A DNA stretch of 64,000 nucleotides from Shewanella sp. Choline-02u-19. Lineage in GTDB: Bacteria; Pseudomonadota; Gammaproteobacteria; Enterobacterales; Shewanellaceae. Shown here piece after piece: positions 40,731 to 50,177 of this stretch. Both the position numbers and the translations under genes were made by a program. Numbering within the stretch: the first letter of the stretch is position 1; each line of letters opens with the position of its first letter. The notes below the pieces were generated by a model. That model was not told the origin of the DNA, did not search any database, and was given only the letters and a program-made list of their open reading frames with translations. The DNA lies in assembly GCF_002836205.1 (NCBI RefSeq), contig NZ_PJBE01000013.1, positions 62,001 to 126,000 on the forward strand. The letters run 5' to 3'.

Positions 40731-41876
40731 TTGACAAAGTCTGCCTTACTCGTACTTGAAGATGGAACCGTTTTTTCTGGCACTGCAATTGGTGCTGAAG
40801 GGATGTCTGTTGGTGAAGTGGTATTTAACACTTCAATGACTGGTTACCAAGAAATTTTGACTGATCCATCGTATTCACGTCAAATCGTAACCTTAACTTA
40901 CCCACATATCGGTAATACTGGCACCAATGATGAAGACACAGAGTCGTCATCTGTTCATGCTTGTGGTCTTATTATTCGAGACTTGCCGCTTACCGCAAGT
41001 AATTTTCGAAATCAGCAATCTTTAAGTGACTACTTAAAGGCCAACAACGTCGTTGGTATTGCGGATATTGATACCCGTAAATTGACTCGTATTTTACGAG
41101 AAAAAGGCGCCCAAGCAGGATGTATTCTTGTGGGTGACTTAGATGAAGCCAAGGCGCTAGCAGCTGCTAAAGCGTTCCCTGGTTTAAAAGGCATGGATTT
41201 AGCCAAAGAAGTCACCACCACTGAAGCCTATCAATGGCGTAGCGGTAGCTGGCGTCTTGTGGGCGGTTTACCGTCTGATAAGACTGAAGCAGAGCTTAAG
41301 TATAAAGTCGTTGCTTATGATTACGGTGTTAAGCGTAACATTTTGCGCATGTTAGTCGACCGTGGCTGTGACGTCACTGTTGTTCCGGCACAAACACCTG
41401 CATCGACAGTGTTAGCGATGAACCCCGATGGGATTTTCCTATCAAATGGTCCTGGTGACCCAGAACCATGTGACTATGCAATTACGGCGATTCAAGAGAT
41501 TTTAAAGACTGAAATTCCTGTCTTTGGTATCTGTTTAGGTCACCAGTTATTAGCATTAGCCTCAGGCGCTAAAACCTTGAAAATGAAATTTGGTCATCAC
41601 GGTGCAAACCACCCAGTGAGCAATATCGAGCAAGGCAATGTAATGATCACCAGTCAAAACCACGGTTTTGCTGCAGATGAAACAACACTGCCAGCCAATA
41701 TTAAAGTGACTCACAAGTCACTGTTTGATGGTTCTTTGCAAGGTATTCACCTTACTGATAAGCCAGCGTTTAGCTTCCAGGGTCACCCTGAAGCAAGCCC
41801 TGGACCACATGATGCCGCGCCATTGTTTAATCATTTCATTGACTTGATTGAACTGTATCGCCAGAACGCCAAGTAG
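40731..41876 (+). CDS. carA: Carbamoyl-phosphate synthase small subunit
   Basis: CarA is the glutaminase subunit that feeds ammonia to CarB for carbamoyl phosphate, needed for arginine and pyrimidines. The 381-residue protein starts at a TTG (MTKSALLVLEDG) with CCGGAGG 5 bp upstream; E. coli carA also starts at TTG. It has the N-terminal small-subunit domain and a class I amidotransferase domain with the nucleophilic cysteine in FGICLGHQLLA and the catalytic His/Glu in GHPEASPGP. The frame is open upstream to 40638 without family similarity. carB follows 28 bp later. No ArgR or PurR/PyrR site was assigned in the 170-bp leader. Confidence 0.97.
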   Translation: MTKSALLVLEDGTVFSGTAIGAEGMSVGEVVFNTSMTGYQEILTDPSYSRQIVTLTYPHIGNTGTNDEDTESSSVHACGLIIRDLPLTASNFRNQQSLSDYLKANNVVGIADIDTRKLTRILREKGAQAGCILVGDLDEAKALAAAKAFPGLKGMDLAKEVTTTEAYQWRSGSWRLVGGLPSDKTEAELKYKVVAYDYGVKRNILRMLVDRGCDVTVVPAQTPASTVLAMNPDGIFLSNGPGDPEPCDYAITAIQEILKTEIPVFGICLGHQLLALASGAKTLKMKFGHHGANHPVSNIEQGNVMITSQNHGFAADETTLPANIKVTHKSLFDGSLQGIHLTDKPAFSFQGHPEASPGPHDAAPLFNHFIDLIELYRQNAK

Positions 41877-41904
41877 TAACCTCATCCGGGAGAAGATTTA
41901 AGCA

Positions 41905-44900
41905 ATGCCAAAACGTACCGATATAAAGAGTATTCTTATCCTAGGGGCTGGACCAATTGTTATTGGCCAAGCCTGTGAGTTTGACTACTCAGGCGCTCAA
42001 GCCTGTAAAGCCCTACGCGAAGAGGGTTACCGAGTTATTCTTGTTAACTCTAACCCTGCAACGATTATGACTGACCCAGAGATGGCCGATGCAACTTATA
42101 TCGAGCCGATTCACTGGGAAGTAGTACGCAACATTATTGCTAAAGAGCGCCCAGATGCGATCTTACCAACAATGGGTGGCCAGACTGCACTTAACTGTGC
42201 TCTCGAGCTTGAAAGCCGTGGCGTACTAAAAGAGTTCAATGTCGATATGATTGGCGCTACAGCCGATGCAATCGATAAAGCGGAAGACCGCAGCCGTTTT
42301 GATAAGGCGATGAAGTCGATTGGACTTGAATGTCCTCGTGCCGGTATCGCTCATAATATGGATGAAGCTCGCGCTGTATTAGCAGAAGTCGGCTATCCAT
42401 GTATTATTCGCCCATCATTCACCATGGGCGGCAGCGGTGGCGGCATCGCGTACAACAAAGAAGAATTTGAAGATATCTGTTCTCAAGGTCTGGATCTTTC
42501 TCCGACCAGCGAACTGCTTATCGACGAATCTTTGATTGGTTGGAAAGAGTACGAAATGGAAGTGGTACGTGACCGTAATGATAACTGTATCATTGTCTGT
42601 GCCATTGAAAACTTCGACCCAATGGGTGTGCACACCGGTGATTCCATCACCGTTGCTCCAGCACAAACCTTAACTGACAAAGAGTACCAATTGATGCGTA
42701 ATGCATCACTTGCAGTGCTACGTGAGATTGGTGTTGAAACCGGTGGTTCTAACGTACAGTTTGGTATCAACCCTGAAGATGGCCGTATGGTTATCATCGA
42801 GATGAACCCACGTGTATCGCGCTCATCTGCATTAGCGTCTAAAGCGACAGGTTTCCCTATCGCTAAAATCGCTGCCAAGTTGGCGATTGGCTATACGTTA
42901 GACGAGCTAAGCAACGACATTACAGGTGGTGCTACGCCAGCATCTTTTGAACCTGCAATTGATTACGTTGTGACTAAATTACCCCGCTTTAACTTCGAAA
43001 AGTTTGCCGGTGCTAATGACCGTCTAACAACACAGATGAAGTCAGTCGGTGAAGTGATGGCGATTGGCCGTACTTTCCAAGAGTCACTGCAAAAAGCACT
43101 ACGTGGTCTTGAAGTTGGTAAAAACGGTCTTTGTCCAGAGATTGATATCACTGAACCTGATGCTATGTCGCGTATTCGTCATGAGCTAAAAGAACCTGGT
43201 GCAGAGCGTATTTGGTATATTGCTGATGCATTCCGTTTAGGTTTGTCGGTTGAGGATATCTTTGGTTTAACCAATGTTGACCCTTGGTTCCTAGTGCAAA
43301 TTGAAGACTTACTTAAGTCTGAAACACAAGTTGCCGAAGCGGGCTTTGCGGGTTTAGACAAAGATACTTTACGTAAGCTTAAACGCAAGGGTTTTGCCGA
43401 TTCGCGCTTAGCAGCGCTTGCCGGTGTTAGCGAGACTGAAGTGCGTAAATTACGTACTCGTTTTGAAATTCATCCGGTTTACAAGCGTGTTGATACTTGC
43501 GCCGCTGAGTTTGCAACCGATACCGCATACATGTACTCAACTTATGAAGAAGAGTGCGAAGCTAACCCATCAAATCGTGAAAAAATCATGATATTGGGCG
43601 GCGGACCTAACCGAATAGGTCAAGGTATTGAATTTGATTACTGTTGTGTACACGCGGCGTTAGCGTTACGTGAAGACGGTTACGAGACCATCATGGTTAA
43701 CTGTAACCCTGAAACGGTATCTACCGATTACGACACTTCAGATCGTCTGTATTTTGAGTCTATTACTTTTGAAGATGTACTTGAAATCGTGCGTATCGAG
43801 AAGCCAAAAGGCGTTATCGTGCAGTACGGTGGTCAAACACCGCTTAAGTTAGCCCGTGATCTTGAAGCCGCTGGCGTACCCATTATTGGTACCAGTCCAG
43901 ATGCCATTGACCGTGCTGAAGACCGCGAACGTTTCCAGCAAGCGATTGTGCGTTTAAACATGAAGCAACCTGAAAATGATACGGTAACGACCGTTGAAGG
44001 CGCTGTGATCTCTGGCGAGCGTATCGGTTATCCATTAGTGGTTCGTCCATCTTATGTATTGGGTGGCCGCGCAATGGAGATTGTTTATGATGAACAAGAT
44101 TTGCGTCGTTATTTCAATGAAGCAGTGAGTGTTTCAAATGCATCACCAGTATTGCTAGACAGATTCCTTGATAATGCGATTGAAGTCGATATCGATGCAA
44201 TTTGTGACGGTGAAACTGTAGTTATCGGTTCTATCATGGAACATATCGAGCAAGCGGGCGTTCACTCTGGTGACTCTGGTTGTTCTTTACCTCCATATAG
44301 CTTGAGCCAAGATATTCAAGATCGTATGCGTGTGCAAGTGGGTAAGTTAGCCATGGAACTTGGCGTTATCGGTTTGATGAACGTACAGTTTGCCATCAAA
44401 GATGACGAAATCTACATGATTGAAGTTAATCCTCGTGCAGCGCGTACCGTTCCTTTTGTATCGAAAGCGACAGGCGTCCCGTTAGCCAAGATTGCGGCAC
44501 GTGTTATGGCGGGTCAAAGCCTTAAGTCACAGAATATTACTGAGGAAGTGATCCCACCGTTTTTCTCTGTAAAAGAAGTGGTATTGCCGTTTAACAAGTT
44601 CCCTGGTGTTGACCCATTGCTCGGCCCTGAAATGCGCTCTACCGGTGAAGTGATGGGTGTGGGTGACTCGTTTGCCGAAGCTTATGCTAAAGCGCAGCTT
44701 GGTGCGACGTGTGAAGTGCCAAAATCAGGCCGCGCATTATTGTCTGTTCGTAACAGTGATAAAGCGCGCGTTGCCGATTTAGCCGCTAAGTTGATTGAGC
44801 TGGGTTATGAAATTGATGCGACTCACGGTACTGCAGTTATTTTAGGCGAAGCGGGTATTAACCCACGTCTAGTGAACAAGGTACACGAAGGTCGTCCGCA

Positions 44901-45126
44901 TATTCTTGACCGTATTAAGAATGGCGAATATACCTACATTGTTAATACCACTGAAGGTCGTAAGGCGATTGAAGATTCACGTCAACTTCGCCGCGGTGCA
45001 CTGCGCTATAAAGTGAATTACACCACGACATTGAATGCTGCATTTGCAACGTGTATGGCGCATGCTGCCGATTCCCGTTCAAATGTGACGTCAGTGCAAG
45101 AGCTACATAAACGTATTACTAAGTAA
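41905..45126 (+). CDS. carB: Carbamoyl-phosphate synthase large subunit
   Basis: CarB makes carbamoyl phosphate from bicarbonate, ammonia and two ATP. The 1073-residue protein is built of two homologous ATP-grasp halves. The first begins ILILGAGPIVIGQACEFDYSG; the second begins IMILGGGPNRIGQGIEFDY near residue 557. The C-terminal MGS-like regulatory domain (about 935-1073) contains the nucleotide/ornithine control site. The length is normal. It closes the carAB operon before a strong terminator. Confidence 0.98.
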   Translation: MPKRTDIKSILILGAGPIVIGQACEFDYSGAQACKALREEGYRVILVNSNPATIMTDPEMADATYIEPIHWEVVRNIIAKERPDAILPTMGGQTALNCALELESRGVLKEFNVDMIGATADAIDKAEDRSRFDKAMKSIGLECPRAGIAHNMDEARAVLAEVGYPCIIRPSFTMGGSGGGIAYNKEEFEDICSQGLDLSPTSELLIDESLIGWKEYEMEVVRDRNDNCIIVCAIENFDPMGVHTGDSITVAPAQTLTDKEYQLMRNASLAVLREIGVETGGSNVQFGINPEDGRMVIIEMNPRVSRSSALASKATGFPIAKIAAKLAIGYTLDELSNDITGGATPASFEPAIDYVVTKLPRFNFEKFAGANDRLTTQMKSVGEVMAIGRTFQESLQKALRGLEVGKNGLCPEIDITEPDAMSRIRHELKEPGAERIWYIADAFRLGLSVEDIFGLTNVDPWFLVQIEDLLKSETQVAEAGFAGLDKDTLRKLKRKGFADSRLAALAGVSETEVRKLRTRFEIHPVYKRVDTCAAEFATDTAYMYSTYEEECEANPSNREKIMILGGGPNRIGQGIEFDYCCVHAALALREDGYETIMVNCNPETVSTDYDTSDRLYFESITFEDVLEIVRIEKPKGVIVQYGGQTPLKLARDLEAAGVPIIGTSPDAIDRAEDRERFQQAIVRLNMKQPENDTVTTVEGAVISGERIGYPLVVRPSYVLGGRAMEIVYDEQDLRRYFNEAVSVSNASPVLLDRFLDNAIEVDIDAICDGETVVIGSIMEHIEQAGVHSGDSGCSLPPYSLSQDIQDRMRVQVGKLAMELGVIGLMNVQFAIKDDEIYMIEVNPRAARTVPFVSKATGVPLAKIAARVMAGQSLKSQNITEEVIPPFFSVKEVVLPFNKFPGVDPLLGPEMRSTGEVMGVGDSFAEAYAKAQLGATCEVPKSGRALLSVRNSDKARVADLAAKLIELGYEIDATHGTAVILGEAGINPRLVNKVHEGRPHILDRIKNGEYTYIVNTTEGRKAIEDSRQLRRGALRYKVNYTTTLNAAFATCMAHAADSRSNVTSVQELHKRITK

Positions 45127-45140
45127 ATTTAAGTGATGCA

Positions 45141-45170
45141 AAAAAGGCCGCATTTTTTGCGGCCTTTTTT
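45141..45170 (+). terminator. Rho-independent terminator after carB
   Basis: AAAAAGGCCGC-ATTTTTT-GCGGCCTTTTT. Confidence 0.92.
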
Positions 45171-45493
45171 ATGATTTATTTACGGGATTATACCGAAACG
45201 ATAGATATGGATAGAAACCCCGGTACAACTTCTATGTTACTAGCGCTCACTGCAGGCGAATAAAGCTGAGGTAGAAGTAAAGGTGCAAATTAGGTGAACG
45301 GACTCTCGATTAATAAAGATTTATCTGACTTTGCTAGTAAGTATTGCCAAGGTTGAGTAAGCTCTATAAATTCTGCAGGTGCAACTTTTGCCCTCAGCGT
45401 TTACAATAGCGCAATTCCACAGATTATTGCCACGTTGACAAATTGACCCGTCAGCGAGGACTGCTTTTGTTTTAAAGGAGACGAAAGAAGCTT
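45171..45493. other. 320-bp non-coding stretch before greA
   Basis: No gene was seen. A possible -10 TACAAT lies near 45400 with a poor -35; a TTGACA near 45435 has no good -10. Nothing else was recognised. Confidence 0.35.
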
Positions 45494-45970
45494 ATGAGTA
45501 AGGTTCCAATGACAGTCGTCGGTGCTGAACGACTACGTAAAGAATTAGAGATTTTGAAATTTGACCGTCGTCCGAAAATTGCACAAGCAATCGGTGAAGC
45601 GCGTGAGCTCGGCGATTTGAAAGAAAACGCTGAATACCACGCTGCTCGAGAAGAGCAAGGGCTATGTGAAGCTCGAGTTCGTGATATCGAAGGCAAACTG
45701 TCTCATGCACAAGTTATTGATGTGACGGACATGCCTAATACAGGTCGAGTTATTTTCGGTACTACAGTGACGATCTTAAACGTCGATACTGATGAAGAAG
45801 TGACCTATCGCATCGTGGGTGAAGATGAAGCTAATGTGAAAGAGAATTTACTTTCAGTGAGCTCACCTATCGCACGTGGTTTGGTTGGTAAGAGTGTTGA
45901 TGATGAAATCTCGATCACTACACCCGGTGGTACCAACGACTTTGAAATTATTAAAGTCCAATATATCTAA
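45494..45970 (+). CDS. greA: Transcription elongation factor GreA
   Basis: GreA rescues backtracked RNA polymerase by stimulating transcript cleavage. The 158-residue protein has the N-terminal coiled coil with the acidic tip (ARELGDLKENAEYHAAREEQ, about residues 35-54) and the C-terminal FKBP-like domain ending ISITTPGGTNDFEIIKVQYI. The length is normal. AAAGGAG precedes the start. A terminator follows. greA beside carAB matches the E. coli neighbourhood of rlmE-ftsH. Confidence 0.97.
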   Translation: MSKVPMTVVGAERLRKELEILKFDRRPKIAQAIGEARELGDLKENAEYHAAREEQGLCEARVRDIEGKLSHAQVIDVTDMPNTGRVIFGTTVTILNVDTDEEVTYRIVGEDEANVKENLLSVSSPIARGLVGKSVDDEISITTPGGTNDFEIIKVQYI

Positions 45971-45992
45971 CTTAATTGATTAGATATTAAAG

Positions 45993-46017
45993 AAAACCGC
46001 TGTTTAGCGGTTTTTTT
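45993..46017 (+). terminator. Rho-independent terminator after greA
   Basis: AAAACCGCT-GTTT-AGCGGTTTT plus T. Confidence 0.9.
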
Positions 46018-46117
46018 ATGAGATTTTTATTGTGATGCTATTAAAAGTTTGTATAAGCTGAGCGCTACGCTTAGTATATAAACCTTAATAGATATACCTG
46101 AATATAGGCAAAAATTA

Positions 46118-46633
46118 GTGCAGTTATTTTGGCGGTTTGGATTCATTTTGCTATTCATAGGGGGATTATTTCTCACTCCTATGTCTGCGAGTGCATCAGT
46201 GCCAAATCAAAATAATGACATCGGCTTTGTTACTTTAGATCTTACTCTGTCTGAAGTGGCGCTTGGATTTTATAGTCACACTTCGATCGCTCCAGATAGC
46301 CAGCAGTTGCATAATCTATCCAGCAATATGCTTTTAAGGTTTCAAAACAAGCAAGCCAAGCAGACTGAAGGCGACGGCTCTGAATATGCCCCGTTGGTGT
46401 CGCAACGTTTTATCAGTTTTTCGCAGCACGATCCGCTACGAAATCGTCCAAGCTATCTGTTAGCCTTTGAGTTTTTATCCCCCCCGATCCCTTCTTTAAC
46501 TGTTGGATATCGAATAGATGTCAACCCTACCGTGGATTGGTTGCTGCATATTGAAAGCGCTTCTCATCGACTTTCTGCATGGAAAGAATCTAATTTACTC
46601 TACCGTTTTTCTCACTCCCGCTCCCTTAGCTAA
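46118..46633 (+). CDS. Exported protein of unknown function (171 aa)
   Basis: The frame starts at a GTG (46118) with ATAGG about 9 bp upstream. The first 27 residues form a clear Sec signal (LFWRFGFILLFIGGLFLTP, cleavage near ASA-SV). The mature part has no motif I recognise; it is rich in Ser and Leu with no cysteine. It lies between greA and the secDF pair in the same direction, about 350 bp before secD. A periplasmic or outer-membrane location is inferred from the signal only. Confidence 0.6.
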   Translation: MQLFWRFGFILLFIGGLFLTPMSASASVPNQNNDIGFVTLDLTLSEVALGFYSHTSIAPDSQQLHNLSSNMLLRFQNKQAKQTEGDGSEYAPLVSQRFISFSQHDPLRNRPSYLLAFEFLSPPIPSLTVGYRIDVNPTVDWLLHIESASHRLSAWKESNLLYRFSHSRSLS

Positions 46634-46982
46634 GTATCGATAAGCCCGTTGGCTTAACTATCGAGAACGGTTGCTAGCAGTTATTCCAAAGTCAAATTTA
46701 CACTTAGCGCTCCATCGTGAATAGATGTGAGCGGTCACTGGTGAAACTGTATTTGTCCTTTGTTGCCTAATTGTCATCAATATCTGTTTTAGACGTTTGA
46801 AATTGACGTTTTATGTCGATTATATATCCGCGTCTGATTTTTATATTGGAATTTGATGCCAAGTAAGCTTGGACTAAATCACTCTCTCGATAGCTAATAA
46901 AGCAATATTGCATTTGCCAGTACCTACTGGGATAACTGCCAATATTTATCGCGTTACTAGTGAATATAAAGAGCAAGACAAT
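46634..46982. other. 350-bp non-coding stretch before secD
   Basis: A possible promoter is TTGAAA (46797-46802), 18-bp spacer, TATATA (46821-46826). No hairpin terminator follows the gene at 46118. Nothing else was recognised. Confidence 0.35.
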
Positions 46983-48797
46983 ATGAGAGAAAATAAAAAA
47001 TCGACGATTTTAAATCATTACAGTGCATGGAAGTATGTGCTGTTACTAGTCACTATTATCATTATGTTATTCAGTGCATTGCCCACTTTTTATGGTGAAG
47101 ATGCCGCCGTGCAAATCGGTGCGAAAGCGGGTCTAAAAGTTAACTCTTTAGCGTTACACCATTTGCTGGAGTCCCAGGGCGTTAACGTCAAACGTATTGA
47201 CCAAGCTAAGGGGGAAACACTGATCGTACTCGATGATAACTCGCAGCAGTCCCAGCTTAAAACGATGCTCTCCGAGCAAGTAGCTGATCCTTCAGAGTTG
47301 ACTCTAACACTGGTACCTGATGCACCCAATTGGTTGCTATCTCTAGGCTTTTCGCCAATTAAACTTGGCTTAGATCTTAGAGGTGGAGTGCAGTTCTTAC
47401 TTGATGTAGAAATTGAACCTGTTTACACAGTGCATTACGACGCTCTTGTTGAATCAGTGAGGCAATTTATTCGCGGGGAGTCTCTTTATGGCGCCAAGGT
47501 TCAGCAACACTCGAGTGGAAAGGTAAACATCTCAGTCTCAGATCCAAACCAAAGGCAGGCGCTAAGACAATTCGTTAAGCAGCAATATCCAAATTGGCAG
47601 GTAACGAATGCGGGTGATAGTGCGCTTAATGTGGATCTATTAGCGAGTGAAAAAATTAATATTCGCGATTTGATCGTAAAACAAAATCTGCAAATTATGC
47701 GCAGTCGTATTGAGCAGCTCGGGATAACTGAAGCTGTTGTGCAGCGTCAAGGCGAGCACCGCATAAGAATTGAGCTGCCAGGTGTGCAAGATCCAGCAGC
47801 CGCTAAATCGGTCATTGGCGCAACGGCGAGCCTAGCCTTTTATCAGGTTATGCAACCGGGCTCTGTGAATGCCAAAGTGTTATCTGATGAGCAGAAAGCA
47901 CCAGTCTATGTGGCAAGGAAGCCAGTTTTAGGTGGCGATCACATCATTGATGCTAGGGCATCTTTAGGTGAAATGGGCTTACCGGAAGTCGTTATTCACC
48001 TCGATCGTGAAGGTGGAAAAATCATGTCGAACTTCTCTCGTGACAATATCGGCAAACCAATGGCGACCTCATACAGTGAATATAGCCGAGATGATAAAGG
48101 CCAGATAAGGCAAACCACAGAAGTGATTAGTGTAGCAACGATTCAGTCTCAGCTTAGTGATCGTTTTAGCATTACGGGTGCGGGTGACTATGCCAGTGCA
48201 CAGCAGCTGGCTTTATTACTTCGAGCAGGCTCTATGACTGCGCCAGTGACTATCGTTGAGGAGCGTACTATTGGCCCGAGCTTAGGCGAAGAAAACATTA
48301 CTAATGGCTTTTCGGCACTTGCTTTAGGAATGGCGTTTACCTTGTTATTTATGGGGCTTTGGTATCGTCGACTCGGTTGGATAGCAAATATTGCGTTAGT
48401 TGCAAACATGGTTTTGCTATTTGGCCTGTTAGCGTTGATCCCTGGGGCAGTGTTGACCTTACCCGGTATTGCGGGACTGGTATTAACGGTTGGTATGGCG
48501 GTTGATACCAATGTACTTATTTTTGAAAGGATTAAAGATAAGTTAAAAGAGGGGAAGAGCTTTGCGCATGCGATTGATAGAGGCTTTGACAGCGCTTTGT
48601 CCACCATCATCGATGCCAATTTTACCACGATGATCACCGCGATAGTGTTGTACTCAATCGGTAATGGTCCTATTCAAGGGTTTGCTTTGACCTTAGGGCT
48701 GGGGTTATTAACGAGTATGTTCACCGGTATTTTTGCTTCAAGAGCATTAGTTAATTGGGTTTATGGACGCGATTTTAGTCGCGATGTGAAGGTGTAA
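46983..48797 (+). CDS. secD: Protein translocase subunit SecD (second-type paralogue)
   Basis: SecD with SecF uses the ion gradient to pull secreted proteins out of the SecYEG channel on the periplasmic side. The 604-residue protein has one N-terminal helix (about 18-38), a large periplasmic domain with LGLDLRGGVQFLLDVE (the D1-type motif), and five C-terminal helices with GMAVDTNVLIFERIKDKL and ANFTTMITAIVLYSIGNGPIQGFA. The start at 46983 excludes 25 non-family residues. yajC and tgt are absent, so this is not the usual yajC-secD-secF locus and is probably an additional secDF set. Confidence 0.9.
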   Translation: MRENKKSTILNHYSAWKYVLLLVTIIIMLFSALPTFYGEDAAVQIGAKAGLKVNSLALHHLLESQGVNVKRIDQAKGETLIVLDDNSQQSQLKTMLSEQVADPSELTLTLVPDAPNWLLSLGFSPIKLGLDLRGGVQFLLDVEIEPVYTVHYDALVESVRQFIRGESLYGAKVQQHSSGKVNISVSDPNQRQALRQFVKQQYPNWQVTNAGDSALNVDLLASEKINIRDLIVKQNLQIMRSRIEQLGITEAVVQRQGEHRIRIELPGVQDPAAAKSVIGATASLAFYQVMQPGSVNAKVLSDEQKAPVYVARKPVLGGDHIIDARASLGEMGLPEVVIHLDREGGKIMSNFSRDNIGKPMATSYSEYSRDDKGQIRQTTEVISVATIQSQLSDRFSITGAGDYASAQQLALLLRAGSMTAPVTIVEERTIGPSLGEENITNGFSALALGMAFTLLFMGLWYRRLGWIANIALVANMVLLFGLLALIPGAVLTLPGIAGLVLTVGMAVDTNVLIFERIKDKLKEGKSFAHAIDRGFDSALSTIIDANFTTMITAIVLYSIGNGPIQGFALTLGLGLLTSMFTGIFASRALVNWVYGRDFSRDVKV

Positions 48798-48798
48798 T

Positions 48799-49698
48799 AT
48801 GAATTTTAAAAAATTGAGTAAGTTAACTAAAGCGCGCTACTTATCTAGCCTAATGTCTTTAGTGATAATGTTCTGCTCCGTCGGAATTATCTTGGTTAAT
48901 GGTTTTAATTGGGGTTTAGATTTCACCGGCGGTGTGGTTACAGAGGTGAAGCTTGATAGCAATATCAAGGCCGCTCAGATAAGTGAGCTACTAGCGCAAC
49001 ACTCAGATCAAGATGTGAGTGTTATTTCGGCGGGTGAAGCTGGACGTTGGGTGCTGAGATATAGCCAAGTTAACGCTGAATCTAGTTCGAGTATCACCCG
49101 TGTTCTGGCGCCATTGACTCATAATATAGAAGTGCTCAATTCGAGTATCGTTGGGCCGCAAATAGGCCAAGAGTTAGCAGAGCAGGGAGGCTTAGCACTT
49201 TTGGTTGCGATGTTATGTATCCTCGGCTATCTAAGTTTTCGTTTTGAATGGCGTCTTGCCAGTGGTGCACTATTGGCACTATTTCATGACGTGGCTTTTG
49301 TCTTGGCATTCTTTGCGTTAACTCAGATGGAGTTTAACCTTACTGTACTCGCAGCAGTGTTAGCTATTTTGGGGTATTCGCTAAATGACTCAATTATTAT
49401 CGCAGACCGGATCAGAGAGCTATTAACCTCTAAGCCTAAAATGGCGGTTGAAGCGGTATGCAGTCGAGCGGTACAGGCGACATTCTCTCGCACCATGGTG
49501 ACGAGTGGCACAACATTAATCACCGTTTCTGCATTGTGGATAATGGGCGGTGGCCCTTTAGAGAGTTTTTCAATAGCAATGTTTCTTGGCATTGTGATTG
49601 GTACCTTCTCGTCAATTTCTATCGGGACCAGCTTGCCTGAGTTGCTGAAAGTTAACTCCGAGCATTATAAAGTAAAGCCTATATGTGACGCTCCATAA
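48799..49698 (+). CDS. secF: Protein translocase subunit SecF (second-type paralogue)
   Basis: SecF partners SecD. The 299-residue protein has an N-terminal helix, the GLDFTGGVVTEVK motif near residue 39 in the periplasmic domain, and five C-terminal helices with FNLTVLAAVLAILGYSLNDSIIIADRIRE, the ion-coupling aspartate segment. The length is normal. It begins 2 bp after secD. A bidirectional terminator follows. Confidence 0.92.
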   Translation: MNFKKLSKLTKARYLSSLMSLVIMFCSVGIILVNGFNWGLDFTGGVVTEVKLDSNIKAAQISELLAQHSDQDVSVISAGEAGRWVLRYSQVNAESSSSITRVLAPLTHNIEVLNSSIVGPQIGQELAEQGGLALLVAMLCILGYLSFRFEWRLASGALLALFHDVAFVLAFFALTQMEFNLTVLAAVLAILGYSLNDSIIIADRIRELLTSKPKMAVEAVCSRAVQATFSRTMVTSGTTLITVSALWIMGGGPLESFSIAMFLGIVIGTFSSISIGTSLPELLKVNSEHYKVKPICDAP

Positions 49699-49712
49699 AA
49701 AAACACACAAAA

Positions 49713-49744
49713 AAAAGCCGCTGAATAATCAGCGGCTTTTTTTA
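49713..49744. terminator. Bidirectional terminator between secF and yhbY
   Basis: AAAAGCCGCTGA-ATAA-TCAGCGGCTTTT with A run before and T run after; 12-bp perfect stem. Confidence 0.92.
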
Positions 49745-49786
49745 TTTATCTTGCAAACTTTTCTTTTTTAAAAGAAACTTTGCTAA

Positions 49787-50086
49787 TTACTTTGCCTTAG
49801 GCACAGCAATTTTCATTTCTTCAGACTGTCGGAACAGTACTAAGACGTGACCGATAAGCTGTATTTTTTCAGCTTGGGTTTCACGTACGATGGCGTCGAC
49901 GATTGCATTTTTAAGCTCTCTGTCACCAGAGGCTACTTTCACTTTGATCAATTCATGATGAGAGAGTGCACTATCAATTTCAGCCAGTACACCTTCAGTC
50001 AGGCCGTTGCCACCAAGCATCACTACAGGCTTTAAATTATGCGCTAAGCCCTTTAAGTGCTGTTTTTGTTTGGTTGTTAAGTTCAT
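49787..50086 (-). CDS. yhbY: CRM-domain RNA-binding protein YhbY
   Basis: YhbY associates with 50S ribosomal precursors. The 99-residue protein is a single CRM domain. It shows LTTKQKQHLKGLAHNLKPVVMLG, the GNGLTEGVL loop corresponding to the conserved GxxG, and ELIKVKV. It is transcribed away from rlmE with about 90 bp between them, the same head-to-head order as in E. coli. Confidence 0.95.
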   Translation of the reverse strand: MNLTTKQKQHLKGLAHNLKPVVMLGGNGLTEGVLAEIDSALSHHELIKVKVASGDRELKNAIVDAIVRETQAEKIQLIGHVLVLFRQSEEMKIAVPKAK

Positions 50087-50177
50087 TTATACCAACTTTA
50101 TGCTGAGTTACTGTTGAAAAGCCGCTATTCTACCCTTATATATGCTTTGTGTAACTCTCAATTGTTGCGGATTTTAA

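Noticed and set aside
42483..42878. 131-codon minus-strand frame inside carB
   Set aside because: It is a shadow of the carB frame with low-complexity Ser/Arg-rich translation.
48188..48637. 149-codon minus-strand frame inside secD
   Set aside because: It mirrors the membrane region of secD; there is no start signal or motif.
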